A DNA stretch of 64,000 nucleotides from Anastatus disparis (Eukaryota > Arthropoda > Insecta > Hymenoptera > Eupelmidae), in contig JAFFSR010000370.1 in the NCBI GenBank assembly GCA_017163975.1, positions 1,736,001 through 1,800,000 on the forward strand, written 5' to 3'. Of the stretch, positions 1-9,958 are shown one piece after another. A program made the position numbers and the translations under genes. Position 1 is the first letter of the stretch. Every line of letters starts with the position of its first letter. Below the pieces are notes generated by a model, which searched no databases, was not told the origin of the DNA, and worked only from the letters and a program-made list of their open reading frames with translations.

Positions 1-898
1 GACAAAAGTTTAATTTAAACCAAATATACTTATTTACCTAGTTCCGCAAAACCTTTCCTGTAATTCCGACCCGCCGTTTATATCTCTAGTATTAAGTTTA
101 TTTATTTTTGTTTTAAGCTTTTAAATTTCAATATTAATATAAATTATTATTTCTTTTCTTTACAAAGATAAATTCTTAAATTACATTTATTATTTTTTTT
201 CTTTCTTTTCATTATTAAATTAATTCAGTAAAATCAATTTAGTTATTAAGTTCGAACTTTGGCTTTTATCCACCGCCGTAGATCATCCTCACAAAAGTCT
301 GATGCAACCGCAGCTCATCCAGAAAAGCCAAACGTTACAGTATATGATTGATTGAAAATATTAATTTTAATTAATTTAATTTATGTATAACCCTGTTGAA
401 AAAACTCACTGACATGGGAACATTTTTTTTTAACTATTAATAATTGAATTTATTGATTTGTTGATTGTAATTCTTTAATCATTTATTTTATTTCCGCGAT
501 TCAATCCAAAATATCCTTAATTTATAATCCTTCAGTTGAAAATTGAGGCAGCACACTAATTATAACACATCCAAAATAATTTATAGCAGCATCATCAGTG
601 TCACAACCAAATTTTAAAATTGCTAAGCATAAACTTTCAAAACGAATGTCAGGAAAAAGTAATTAACATTGTAAAAGAATTTTTTTATTACAGATAACTA
701 TTATGGGAAAAACTTTTTTGAAAATAAAATCATATAATCAAATTATCCATTAAAAAGTAAAACCATTCCTTAAAAATCTTTAAGATTTTTATCAGTATTA
801 ATATTAGCAATTTTTCCTAAATTAGAATTTTTTTTATTTTAAGTAACATAGAAAAAATAACCTGTTTGTGTAACTGATTAAAAACTGCTCACTTGTTT
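1..898. other. AT-rich intergenic DNA, no gene seen
   Basis: Both strands show only short, stop-interrupted frames and homopolymer A/T runs. I see no repeat array, no inverted-repeat element and no coding signal in this stretch. Confidence 0.6.
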
Positions 899-916
899 AA
901 AAAAAATCTGGTAGCA

Positions 917-980
<64 letters not shown>

Positions 981-1838
981 GTGTTTTGTGTGTGTGTGCG
1001 CATGTGAATTGACATAAAATATCCCATGTATATGTATATACATATATTCGTAAGCCCATGCGTGTGCGTGCATGCGCCTTGACAGGAACAGCCCCATATA
1101 TATATATATATATATTAAGAAAAAAATATACAAACTCAAGTACGTGTGTTATGCATGTAAATTGACATGAAACGTCCCGTGTATATAAACCTGTGTGTAT
1201 GTGCGCGCGTGTGAATTAACATTAAATATCCCATGTATATGTGTACACAGATATACACACATATATATGTGTATATATATATATACACATATATATGAAT
1301 ATATATATATATATATATTCATAAGCCCATGTGTGTGCGTACATGCGAATTGACAGAAACGGTCCCATATATATAAATACAAATTTCAAATACATGTTTA
1401 GATGTGTTTGCGTGTTCGAGTTGACAAGATATGTCAAATATATGAAAACTGGTGCGTGCGTGTTGACATGATACGTCCCATATATGTGAACCTAAGGGCG
1501 CTTGGATAGGTGTGTTAGAGTTGTCATGAAATGTCCCATATATATAAACCTGTATGGGCGTGGGTAATAATTGACGTGAAAAATCCTATGTATATTAACG
1601 TGTGTGCATGCATGCAAATCGATATGAAATGTACCATATGTATAAACCTGTGTGTGTGTGCGTGCGTTCGAATTGACATGGAAAATCCCATGTATATTAA
1701 CGTACGTGTGCATGCATGCGAATCGACATGAAATGTCTAGTATATATAAACCTGTGTGTTTGTATGCGTTTGAATTGACATTAAAAATCCCATGTATATT
1801 AACGTGTGTGTGCATGCATGCGCAACGACATGTACTGT

Positions 1839-1902
<64 letters not shown>

Positions 1903-2250
1903 TGTAAACGACATGAAATATCTCATATATATATACCTGTATGTGCGTACGTATCAATTGACGTGAAAAATCCAATATTTATTAAAGTTTGTGTGCATGT
2001 ATGCGAATTGACATGAAATGTCCCATATATATGTAAACCTGTGTGTGTGCGTTCGAATTGACGTGAAAAATCCTATATATATTAACGTGCGTGTGCATGC
2101 ATGTGAATCGACATGAAATGTCCCATATATATATAAACCTAAGGTTACTAGGATGGGTGTGTGCGTGTTGTCATAAAATGTCCCACATATATAAAAAAAG
2201 GCTGTCATTATGAGTATGTACGAGTTGACATGAAATGTCCCATATATAAT

Positions 2251-2290
<40 letters not shown>

Positions 2291-2738
2291 CGCATTGGCA
2301 TGAAATGTCCCATATATCTAAACCTGTAAGTGCGTGCGTTCCAACTGACGTGAAAAATCCCATGTTTATTAAAGTCTGTGTGCATGCATGCTAATAGACA
2401 TGAAATGTCCCATATATATAAACCTGTGTGTGTGCTTTCGAATTGACGTGAAAAATTGTATGTTTATTAACGTGCGTGTGCATGCATGCGAATCGACATA
2501 AAATGTCCCATATATGTAAATCTAAGGTACACGAATGGGTGTGTGCGTGTTGTCATGAAATGTACCACATATAAAGAAAACCTGTACTCATGAGTACGTG
2601 CTAAGCGACATGAAATATCCCATGTATGTAAGTATGTATGTATATATATATACATATATATAAACCAAAATATATACGGGTCAACGGGTGCAAGTTGACA
2701 TGAAACGGACCATGTATATATATATATATATATATATA
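899..2738. repeat. ~50-bp minisatellite with (TA)n tracts
   Basis: After a (TA)n run (about 919-976) the sequence repeats a unit of roughly 50 bp about 30 times. A typical unit is a TG/CG-rich stretch, then GAATTGACATGAAATGTCC, then CATATATATAAACC. The core GACATgaaATGTC is a short palindrome. Units are diverged and alternate in type (GAATTGAC versus GAATCGAC), suggesting a ~100-bp dimer in places. Further (TA)n runs lie near 1841-1898 and 2719-2738. Open frames across the array, rich in H, T, Y and I, are by-products of the repeat. The array continues at 6429-6545, on the other side of Helitron H1. Confidence 0.85.
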
Positions 2739-2779
2739 CTAGGGGGGGTACCCCCCTGCTCGCGCTGCTCGCCAACCCC
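2739..2779 (-). other. Helitron H1 3' terminus (hairpin plus CTAG)
   Basis: Read on the minus strand: GGGGGTTGGCGAGC, AGCGCGAGC, the perfect stem GGGGGGTACCCCCC, then CTAG and host TATATA. The GC-rich block stands out from very AT-rich surroundings. Related blocks are at 47081, 55203 and 62569. Confidence 0.85.
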
Positions 2780-3936
2780 CAGTTATGCTATAAATATAAT
2801 TATATATTAAACTTTTTTTATTAATATTATATTATATAATGTAATATTATTTAATTTATTATATAATATAATTTTTATCTAAACTCTAAATAAATATTTT
2901 TACTATTTCTATTAATATTAATTATTTATGTTACTTTATATAAAAATACCTCAACACTATTTTGTTCATTATATTTTAAAAAGAAGAGATATATATAATT
3001 ATTATTAATTCATTATTTTTTTATTTTTATAAAAAAAGAAGAGATATATAGTGTTGAGGTTCGGCTTTCCACACCACCTTACATTTCAAACCTTTATCAA
3101 TATAACTTATAAATATTTATTTTTTAAATCAATATTAATTTTGAATAATTAAATAAAGAATATTTGTAAAATTTTTTTGTTAATATAATTATATAATATA
3201 TGAAGTTTTAAAAAGGTGTGTAACATAGAGGTACCTTGATGGCGCGTTAGATTTTTTGATTAGTGGAAACCCTCGCCAGTAGCCCTAAAAACCACTTAGT
3301 CTTATAAAATATATTTTATTTTAAATATTTATAATATATTTAATTATATGTAGTATAACTTAAAAATAGTGTTATTATTGTTATGATATTAATGATCATT
3401 AGTTTAAAATATATTGAAAATTTTGTTGATAATTTAGTATATTATTTGATATATCGTAATGATTTTGAGTTTTATAAGATTTATAGGATTATTTTGTTAT
3501 AATTCCTTTTTTATATCTTTTTTCTCATTTTAAACATTTTATGAGATATATCAAAAATTCATACTAAAATTTATAAATTTATTATGATATTGTAAATGAA
3601 ATTATTACATGATCATTATATCATATTTTATTTAAAATTTAGTTATTTATATAACAAATAAATAAATAAAATAATTTTAAATTATTTTATACTTACTTAT
3701 ACTATATTTACCTGTATAAAAGTTATGAATATGAATTTTTATTTATTGTTGTTATTAGTTAAATTATTTATTTATTAAAATTTCGTTTTATAAATTTTAA
3801 ATAATCATAACTTTTAAATATTTTAGTTAATTTTTAAATATTCTAATTTTTTTTGTTTTTAATAATATTAATAATTTAAAAATTTTTTTTAAATTTATTA
3901 TTATATATTTAAATATTTATGATTTATTTTAATTTT
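2780..3936. other. AT-rich 3' non-coding part of Helitron H1
   Basis: No ORF is visible. The block CACACCACCTTACATTT near 3071-3087 and the stretch with GTACC, GGCGCGTT and GTGGAAACCC near 3230-3275 have counterparts in H2 (about 55538-55615); the first block is also in H3 (about 62860-62876). These are probably family-specific subterminal sequences. Confidence 0.6.
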
Positions 3937-4389
3937 TCATATTTTATTAATAATGTTAGCTAATCTTAATAAATAATTAGAATAAATTTCATGACTTTGA
4001 TTAAAGTAATATTCTGCTATTGGTTCGCTTATATTTATTTTATATTTTATAATTTCATTCGCATAATATTTATAATACTCTGGTACTTCATTCCAATTTT
4101 TAAATTCAAATTGTTCATTATTTTCCTCTATATACGAATTAATAATATTATTTAATTTAGAAATTATTGTATTGCTTATTGAACTATTATTATCTAGACT
4201 TTCTAAATAATATTCATATTCTTCTTGGAAATTTAAATGTTCTTCAATTTGATCATTTAAATTTTCCATCAATTGTTGATCATTGACATTGTTAATTTCA
4301 ACATAATGACCTTCTATTGGATCCCATTCAATCATTTGTTGATCATTAACATTGTCAATTTCAACATCATTAATTGAATTCCATTCCAT
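3937..4389 (-). CDS. Acidic ORF of unknown function in Helitron H1
   Basis: The frame encodes 150 residues and is very rich in D, E and N. The first 42 residues hold a 21-residue tandem duplication: VEIDNVNDQQMIE at about 9-21 and VEINNVNDQQLME at about 30-42. The rest is predicted mostly helical with aromatic and acidic residues (for example NEVPEYYKYYANEIIKYK). I recognise no domain, signal peptide or membrane segment. It lies about 150 bp downstream of the helicase on the same strand inside H1, where the sister element H2 has a C2H2 zinc-finger ORF instead. It could be captured cargo, a family-specific accessory protein or a chance ORF in AT-rich DNA; the internal duplication and length favour a real, perhaps once-coding, sequence. 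Confidence 0.45.
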   Translation of the reverse strand: MEWNSINDVEIDNVNDQQMIEWDPIEGHYVEINNVNDQQLMENLNDQIEEHLNFQEEYEYYLESLDNNSSISNTIISKLNNIINSYIEENNEQFEFKNWNEVPEYYKYYANEIIKYKINISEPIAEYYFNQSHEIYSNYLLRLANIINKI

Positions 4390-4537
4390 TATGTTTTTTT
4401 TATTTATATATTATTAAAAATTTTTAATGTTTATAATTAATATAAATATAACCTGAAAAAAATAAAGTTTAATTAATAAAATAATTTATAAAAAATTTAT
4501 TTAAATAACATTAAATTTTTGTTAAATTATAATAAAA

Positions 4538-6292
4538 TTATTTTTCTAATATTTCTTTCCAAACTATGTTAGGTATAATATCTTTGTTTTCCGATTCATT
4601 TTGAATATATATTTTATTTACATTTTTACAACGTGAAAGAGCAACATATAATTGCCCGTGAGAAAATAAAGGTTTTTTGATGAATATTCCTATATTTTCG
4701 AAACTTTGGCCTTGAGATTTATTAATTGTTATAGCAAAAGCTAATATAACAGGAAATTGTTTTCTATATAAAATAAATGGTAAAGATGATGATTCATTAG
4801 TGTTTAATGTAATACGTGGTATAAAAACTTTATTTCCTTTATTTTCTCCAGTAATTATTTGTGCTTCTATGTTATATTTGAATAATTTAGTTATTTTTAA
4901 TCGCGTTCCATTACATAATCCATTTTTTATACTTAAATTTCGAATTAACATAATTATGGTATTTACTTTTAATTTCAGTTCGTGTGGAGGTAATCCTTCT
5001 CTTATGTTATTTAACATTTCTATTGGATAATTCAAATGAATATTATCATCCGTTTGATCTACACCTTTGTATGTTGCATAGTCAATGCTATAATAAGTTT
5101 TTGTTTCATTCTTAATTAATTTTAAAATTCTGTTATTTAAAATATTTACATCTTCATTATGTGTACTCAAAATGACATTTTTTGAAAAACAATAATTTTC
5201 GTTAATGTTTTTATAAATTTTGGCACAGACGTCATTAGTTTTCCATTCTTCTGGAATAATAAATGGATTAATGTTTCCTTCTCCTATATTTAATAAAAAT
5301 GAAGAGAAACTGTCATTATTAGATCTTATGTTTTTTTTTAATTTAAAAATATGAAATAAGGGCCAAAGATTTGAATATTTTATAGTCTCTTCAATTATAG
5401 TATTTCTTCTTCCATATTTTAATACTGGTAGAATTTGTCGAAAATCTCCACCTAAAATAATTATTTTTCCACCAAAACTTTTATCATTATGACAAACATC
5501 TTTTAAAGTTTTGTCTACGATTTCTAAAGCTTTTTTAGGAATCATAGATGCTTCATCCCATATAATTATATCTGTTTCTCTTAATTTTTTTTTATCTGAA
5601 TTAAATTTTAAAAATGCGCTTTCAATGTTATTTAAATCCAATGGTAATCTAAAAGTTCTGTGACTTGTTAAACCTTTAGGTAATAAAATTGAAGCTATTC
5701 CGGTCCAAGCCATCAATAAAAATTTTTTTTTAATGCTTATATAATAATATATTAATGTTTTGTATAAGAAAGTTTTTCCGGAACCTCCTGGTCCATCTAT
5801 GAAAAATATTTTTTGTTTATTATTTATTATTTTTTCAAAAATTTGTTTTTGATCATTATTTAATTGTTTATACATTTTATCAAATTTTTTTTTACTAAAA
5901 TTTATAATTTCTTCATTTTCTTCAATGTATGTTTTATTTGGTTCTGGTAAACCAAAATTTTCACATGACATATCTTCTAAATTTAATATTTGATTAATAT
6001 GTGATAAAGCTTTATTTTCTTTATTATCTTTAAAATCTTCTGTAAAAAATTTTTTATATTTGTTCCAAATAATTTTACCTTGAATATTTTCACATAGTAA
6101 AAAACATGCAAAAAATTTACGTAGTTGTATTGGTAACATAACTTGACATGCTTCTTCAAAAATATAATAAATTGTGGGGGGGATTGTGGGGGGGTTGTGG
6201 GGGGGACTGTGGGGGGGGGTCTGTGGGGGGGGGGTTAGTGGGGGGTCTGTGGGGGGACGCGGGGGGACGTGGGGGGTAATGATCGATAACAT
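4538..6292 (-). CDS. Pif1-like Helitron helicase, Rep domain absent
   Basis: This 584-residue frame is a superfamily 1 DNA helicase of the Pif1/Helitron type, which in Helitrons unwinds DNA during rolling-circle transposition. Motifs in order: Walker A GGSGKT (169-174), AWTGIA (195-200), Walker B IIIWDEAS (242-249), GGDFRQILP (281-289), GLPPHELKLKVN (433-444), LCNGTRL (459-465), INKSQGQSF (523-531) and HGQLYVALSR (545-554). Complete Helitron proteins are usually far longer, with an N-terminal Rep/HUH nuclease; none is present here. Residues 1-40 are a proline-rich stretch read from a C-rich microsatellite, and helicase-like sequence starts at about residue 42 (IYYIFEEACQ). The start ATG at 6290-6292 is therefore the first in frame, not necessarily original. 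The helicase part has no stop or frameshift. Confidence 0.85.
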   Translation of the reverse strand: MLSIITPHVPPRPPTDPPLTPPPQTPPHSPPHNPPTIPPTIYYIFEEACQVMLPIQLRKFFACFLLCENIQGKIIWNKYKKFFTEDFKDNKENKALSHINQILNLEDMSCENFGLPEPNKTYIEENEEIINFSKKKFDKMYKQLNNDQKQIFEKIINNKQKIFFIDGPGGSGKTFLYKTLIYYYISIKKKFLLMAWTGIASILLPKGLTSHRTFRLPLDLNNIESAFLKFNSDKKKLRETDIIIWDEASMIPKKALEIVDKTLKDVCHNDKSFGGKIIILGGDFRQILPVLKYGRRNTIIEETIKYSNLWPLFHIFKLKKNIRSNNDSFSSFLLNIGEGNINPFIIPEEWKTNDVCAKIYKNINENYCFSKNVILSTHNEDVNILNNRILKLIKNETKTYYSIDYATYKGVDQTDDNIHLNYPIEMLNNIREGLPPHELKLKVNTIIMLIRNLSIKNGLCNGTRLKITKLFKYNIEAQIITGENKGNKVFIPRITLNTNESSSLPFILYRKQFPVILAFAITINKSQGQSFENIGIFIKKPLFSHGQLYVALSRCKNVNKIYIQNESENKDIIPNIVWKEILEK

Positions 6293-6383
6293 AAAATAAC
6301 GTAAATTTACGTTATTTAATTAATAAAAATCATGTGGGGGGCTGTGGGGGGCTGTGGGGGGTCGTGGGGGGATGTGGGGGGGG
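6174..6383. repeat. G-rich (GTGGGGGG)n microsatellite blocks
   Basis: Two blocks (6174-6276 and 6334-6383) repeat GTGGGGGG-like units on the plus strand, separated by TAACGTAAATTTACGTTA-type sequence. Runs of 5-9 G at short spacing are compatible with G-quadruplex formation. On the minus strand the first block encodes the proline-rich start of the helicase ORF. A similar G-rich block lies at the same relative place in H3 (63224-63440). Confidence 0.85.
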
Positions 6384-6428
6384 GCAACGACTGAATTTTG
6401 GTTCATATAACTATATAATATAGGTAGA

Positions 6429-6545
6429 TATATATATATCAACTTGTCCGTATGTGTGCGTGTGGGTCGACATGAAATGTTGCATATATATGAGCCTAGG
6501 TGCGTATGTATGTGCGCGTCCACATATGTTTTTCTATATACATAT
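6429..6545. repeat. Right-hand continuation of the ~50-bp minisatellite
   Basis: After the H1 end the sequence resumes with TATATATATA, then TCGACATGAAATGTTGC and CATATATATGAGCC, the same unit as 978-2738. This shows that H1 inserted inside the array. Confidence 0.8.
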
Positions 6546-6574
6546 ATATGATAAAAATTCCTTAGTACGTTTAA

Positions 6575-6935
6575 TTAAAAAGGAATTGTGGAATTTTTAA
6601 TTAAAGCCCTCGAATTCACAAATCATAATCATAACTGACGCTCTTTCAATTCACGATTACATTTTGATTTCTTAATTGAAATTTATTTAATTAAGGATTC
6701 CTTTTGATTTTGGAATTAAAGCCCTTTCAATTCACGATTAAATTTTGATTTCTTAATTGAAATTTATTTAATTAAGAATTCCTTTTGATTTTGGAATTAA
6801 AGCCCTTTCAATTCACGATTACATTTTGATTTCTTAATTGAAATTTATTTAATTGAGAATTCCTTTTGATTTTTTAATTAAAGCCTTTTCAATTCACGAT
6901 TAGATTTTGATTTGTTAATTAAAATATTTTTAATT
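6575..6935. repeat. 81-bp tandem repeat, about four copies
   Basis: The block GCCCTTTCAATTCACGATTA starts at 6721, again near 6802 and (one mismatch) near 6883, a period of 81 bp. Each unit also holds TTAATTGAAATTTATTTAATTAAG and CCTTTTGATTTTGGAATTAA. Partial, diverged units extend to both sides. Confidence 0.8.
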
Positions 6936-7533
6936 ATTAATTTAAAAGGAATTGTTAATTAAATAAAACTTTAATTACAAATTCAAAAATGATTCGTGAT
7001 TCAAATAATTTTTAATTACTTTTTTCGCAACCCTGTAGAAAATTATGTCAAAAAAAGCTATTTATGGGAACATTTTCAATGTATGTCTTTGAAAGAAAAT
7101 AAACGTTTATTGGAATCAGATGATAAATTTCAAAATTGGTTACTAAATATAGGAAATAGTAATTTTTATTTAAACTATGAAAAAGGAAAATGAAGTTATA
7201 CAAATTCAAAAAGAAATATTTTCAGAGGGCAATCCCATTAATGAAATTTATGGGCATAATATAAATATTAAAAATTGTGACTATTATGAAAATATTATAT
7301 GAGTACCGAAAAACGTAGATGTAATAGAAATGAATGAAAAAATTTTATCAAAAATAAATGAACTAGTAATAGAGTACTTGAGTACACTGACTCTGCAAAA
7401 GATTTAAATGACGAAAGTTTAGACGCAATTTTGGCAAAAGAATTTCTAAATTCTTTAACGCTCAACGGTTTACCTCCGCATAGATTACAATTAAAATAAG
7501 GAGCTATAGTAATGCTTCTAAGAAATGTTAATT

Positions 7534-9762
7534 GAAGGCCCGGATGCAATAAGGGCATTTACGCTCGGAGCACGCAAAACTGAAGTCACTTGGTAGTAAA
7601 AATTTCATTTTCTTCAAATAAATTTCAAAAAATTTGACGTTGTAAAACTCATGATGCCGCATCTTTTTTATATTAACAGTTTTTTTATAAAATTTTTATT
7701 TTTCAAGAAAAAAATTAAAAACAAGAAAATTTTTTACATTAAATTTCAATACTTTTTTAAACTTAAATCGTTGTAATTCGAGTAAATATTAACCGATTTC
7801 GCTGAAATTTGAAATATATTTTCTAAATATCATAGCGAAACTTATGATAATTATAAAAAATGTTAATTCTCAAATTGTTAGTCGCAATTGTTTATTAATT
7901 AATACAAATTACAAATTGTGCGTTTATAATGTACTCGAGAAAAAAGTATCGAGGGAACTTTCAAGTATAAGAAACTTGTGGCGAGAAAGTTTTTGGTTTT
8001 TGTATAAAGAAGATTTGTGGGAAGTTTCGAATCGATTGATAAATAATTAAAAAAGATATAACAACATTTACAAGTAGCGCGCATGCGGTCGAGCGCTGCA
8101 GTTTTCTTATATGTTAGATTCTCAGTGAATATTACGTCAACTGAATGACTCTTGGTAATATTATTTGGAAAAAGCAATAATACAAATATAACAATATGAT
8201 ATTCATTAAAAGTAAATAAACATATAAATAAACAAACAAATAAATAAATAAACAAAAATCTGTAATGTAATTATTTAATAATTAAATAATTACATTACAG
8301 ATTTTTGTTTAATACTGATTTTTTGATTGTTTCAAAGGATTTTTTTTTATTTTGTCTCTTAAAATCTTTTTTTCTTTCGCATTAGTAATATGAGTTTTCT
8401 AAAAACACAAAATGTCATATTTTTAATCAATATAATGTTGGGATTCATATTTATAAAAGTAAACATATATGCGTGTGTACGTTCACTCTTCTTTTATATA
8501 AACATTATTATGAATTTTGTTCGTATATATATATATATATATATACGATTTAGGCAAGTGCTGTGGTCTTAACATATAGGAATATTTTGCTACCAGTCTT
8601 CTTTTGTTTAACGTTTAGACTTGTGAAATGGTACACCATGGGGAATATCGGAATCAAAAAATGGTCAAAAAAGAACAAGAAATGATACATCTTTCTTTTC
8701 CGACCGTTTTTTGATTCCATTATAAGTATAAAATAATTTTCATTCCTCGTGATGAACAATTTTACAAGTCTAATCGTTATACTAAAGACTGGTAGCAAAA
8801 TATTCCTAAAAGTGAACGTACATATGCATATATGTTTACTTTTATAAATATAAATCCCAACATTATATTGATTAAAAATATGACATTTTTTGTTTTTAGA
8901 AAACTCATATTACTAATGCGAAAGAAAAAAGATTTTAAGAGACAAAATAAAAAAAATCCTTTGAAACAATCAAAAAATCAGTATTAAACAAAAATCTGTA
9001 ATGTAATTATTTAATTATTAAATAATTACATTACAGATTTTTGTTTATTTATTTATTTGTTTGTTTATTTATATGTTTATTTACTTTTAATGAATATCAT
9101 ATTGTTATATTTGTATTATTGCTTTTTCCAAATAATATTACCAAGAGTCATTCAGTTGACGTAATATTCACTGAGAATCTAACTTATAAGAAAACTGCAG
9201 CGCTCGACCGCATGCGCGCTACTTGTAAATGTTGTTATATCTTTTTTAATTATTTATCAATCGATTCGAAACTTCCCACAAATCTTCTTTATACAAAAAC
9301 CAAAAACTTTCTCGCCACAAGTTTCTTATACTTGAAAGTTCCTTCGATACTTTTTTCTCGAGTACATTATAAACGCACAATTTGTAATTTGTATTAATTA
9401 ATAAACAATTGCGACTAACAATTTGAGAATTAACATTTTTTATAATTATCATAAGTTTCGCTATGATATTTAGAAAATATATTTCAAATTTCAGCGAAAT
9501 CGGTTAATATTTACTCGAATTACAACGATTTAAGTTTAAAAAAGTATTGAAATTTAATGTAAAAAATTTTCTTGTTTTTAATTTTTTTCTTGAAAAATAA
9601 AAATTTTATAAAAAAACTGTTAATATAAAAAAGATGCGGCATCATGAGTTTTACAACGTCAAATTTTTTGAAATTTATTTGAAGAAAATGAAATTTTTAC
9701 TACCAAGTGACTTCAGTTTTGCGTGCTCCGAGCGTAAATGCCCTTATTGCATCCGGGCCTTC
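7534..9762. mobile_element. 2.2-kb fold-back DNA element with ~1.1-kb arms
   Basis: The element is a near-perfect inverted repeat over almost its whole length. Ends are GAAGGCCCGGATGCAATAAG (7534) and its reverse complement (to 9762), and the arms stay alignable to about 8650. AATT flanks both ends (7530-7533 and 9763-9766) and fits a 4-bp target duplication, because removing one copy restores the helicase frame LRNVN-SNKELCN. Arms differ at few bases (for example a single R/K codon change in matching frames near 7952 and 9345), so the insertion is young or homogenised. Each arm contains its own hairpin (about 8251-8309 and 8989-9048). No transposase is encoded. Open frames of 118 codons in both arms are mirror images of one non-coding arm. 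Confidence 0.88.
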
Positions 9763-9958
9763 AATTCGAATAAAGAACTTTGTAACGCAACCTGATAAAC
9801 GAAAATAAAACAATTTACTATTATTGCACAAATATTAACAGGAAGTAAAAAAGGGAGCAATATATGCTTACCACGTATGACTTTATCAGCAAATGATGAA
9901 CTGCCATTCCAGATGACCAGAAAACAATTTCCTGTAAAACTTGCTCATGCACTGACTA

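Larger units (their letters stand above)
2739..6428 (-). mobile_element. Helitron H1 (helicase-bearing, no Rep domain seen)
   Basis: On the minus strand the element begins A|TCTACC followed by TATATTATATAGTT (6428 downward) and ends with a GGGGGGTACCCCCC hairpin immediately followed by CTAG|T (2739-2742). This is the Helitron pattern: 5' TC, 3' hairpin plus CTRR, insertion between A and T, no target duplication. Both flanks are (TA)n inside the same ~50-bp minisatellite, which fixes the ends. The same termini recur at 55203/62449 and 62569/63477. It carries a Pif1-like helicase ORF (4538-6292) and an acidic ORF (3937-4389). I see no HUH/Rep nuclease motif, so it is probably not autonomous. 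Length is 3,690 bp. Confidence 0.88.

Noticed and set aside
897..2775. H/T/Y-rich ORFs of 66-143 codons
   Set aside because: Produced by the ~50-bp minisatellite and (TA)n tracts.
7899..9397. Identical 118-codon ORFs at 7899-8255 (minus) and 9041-9397 (plus)
   Set aside because: They are the two arms of the fold-back element and mirror one sequence; no domain and no conservation pattern suggests coding.
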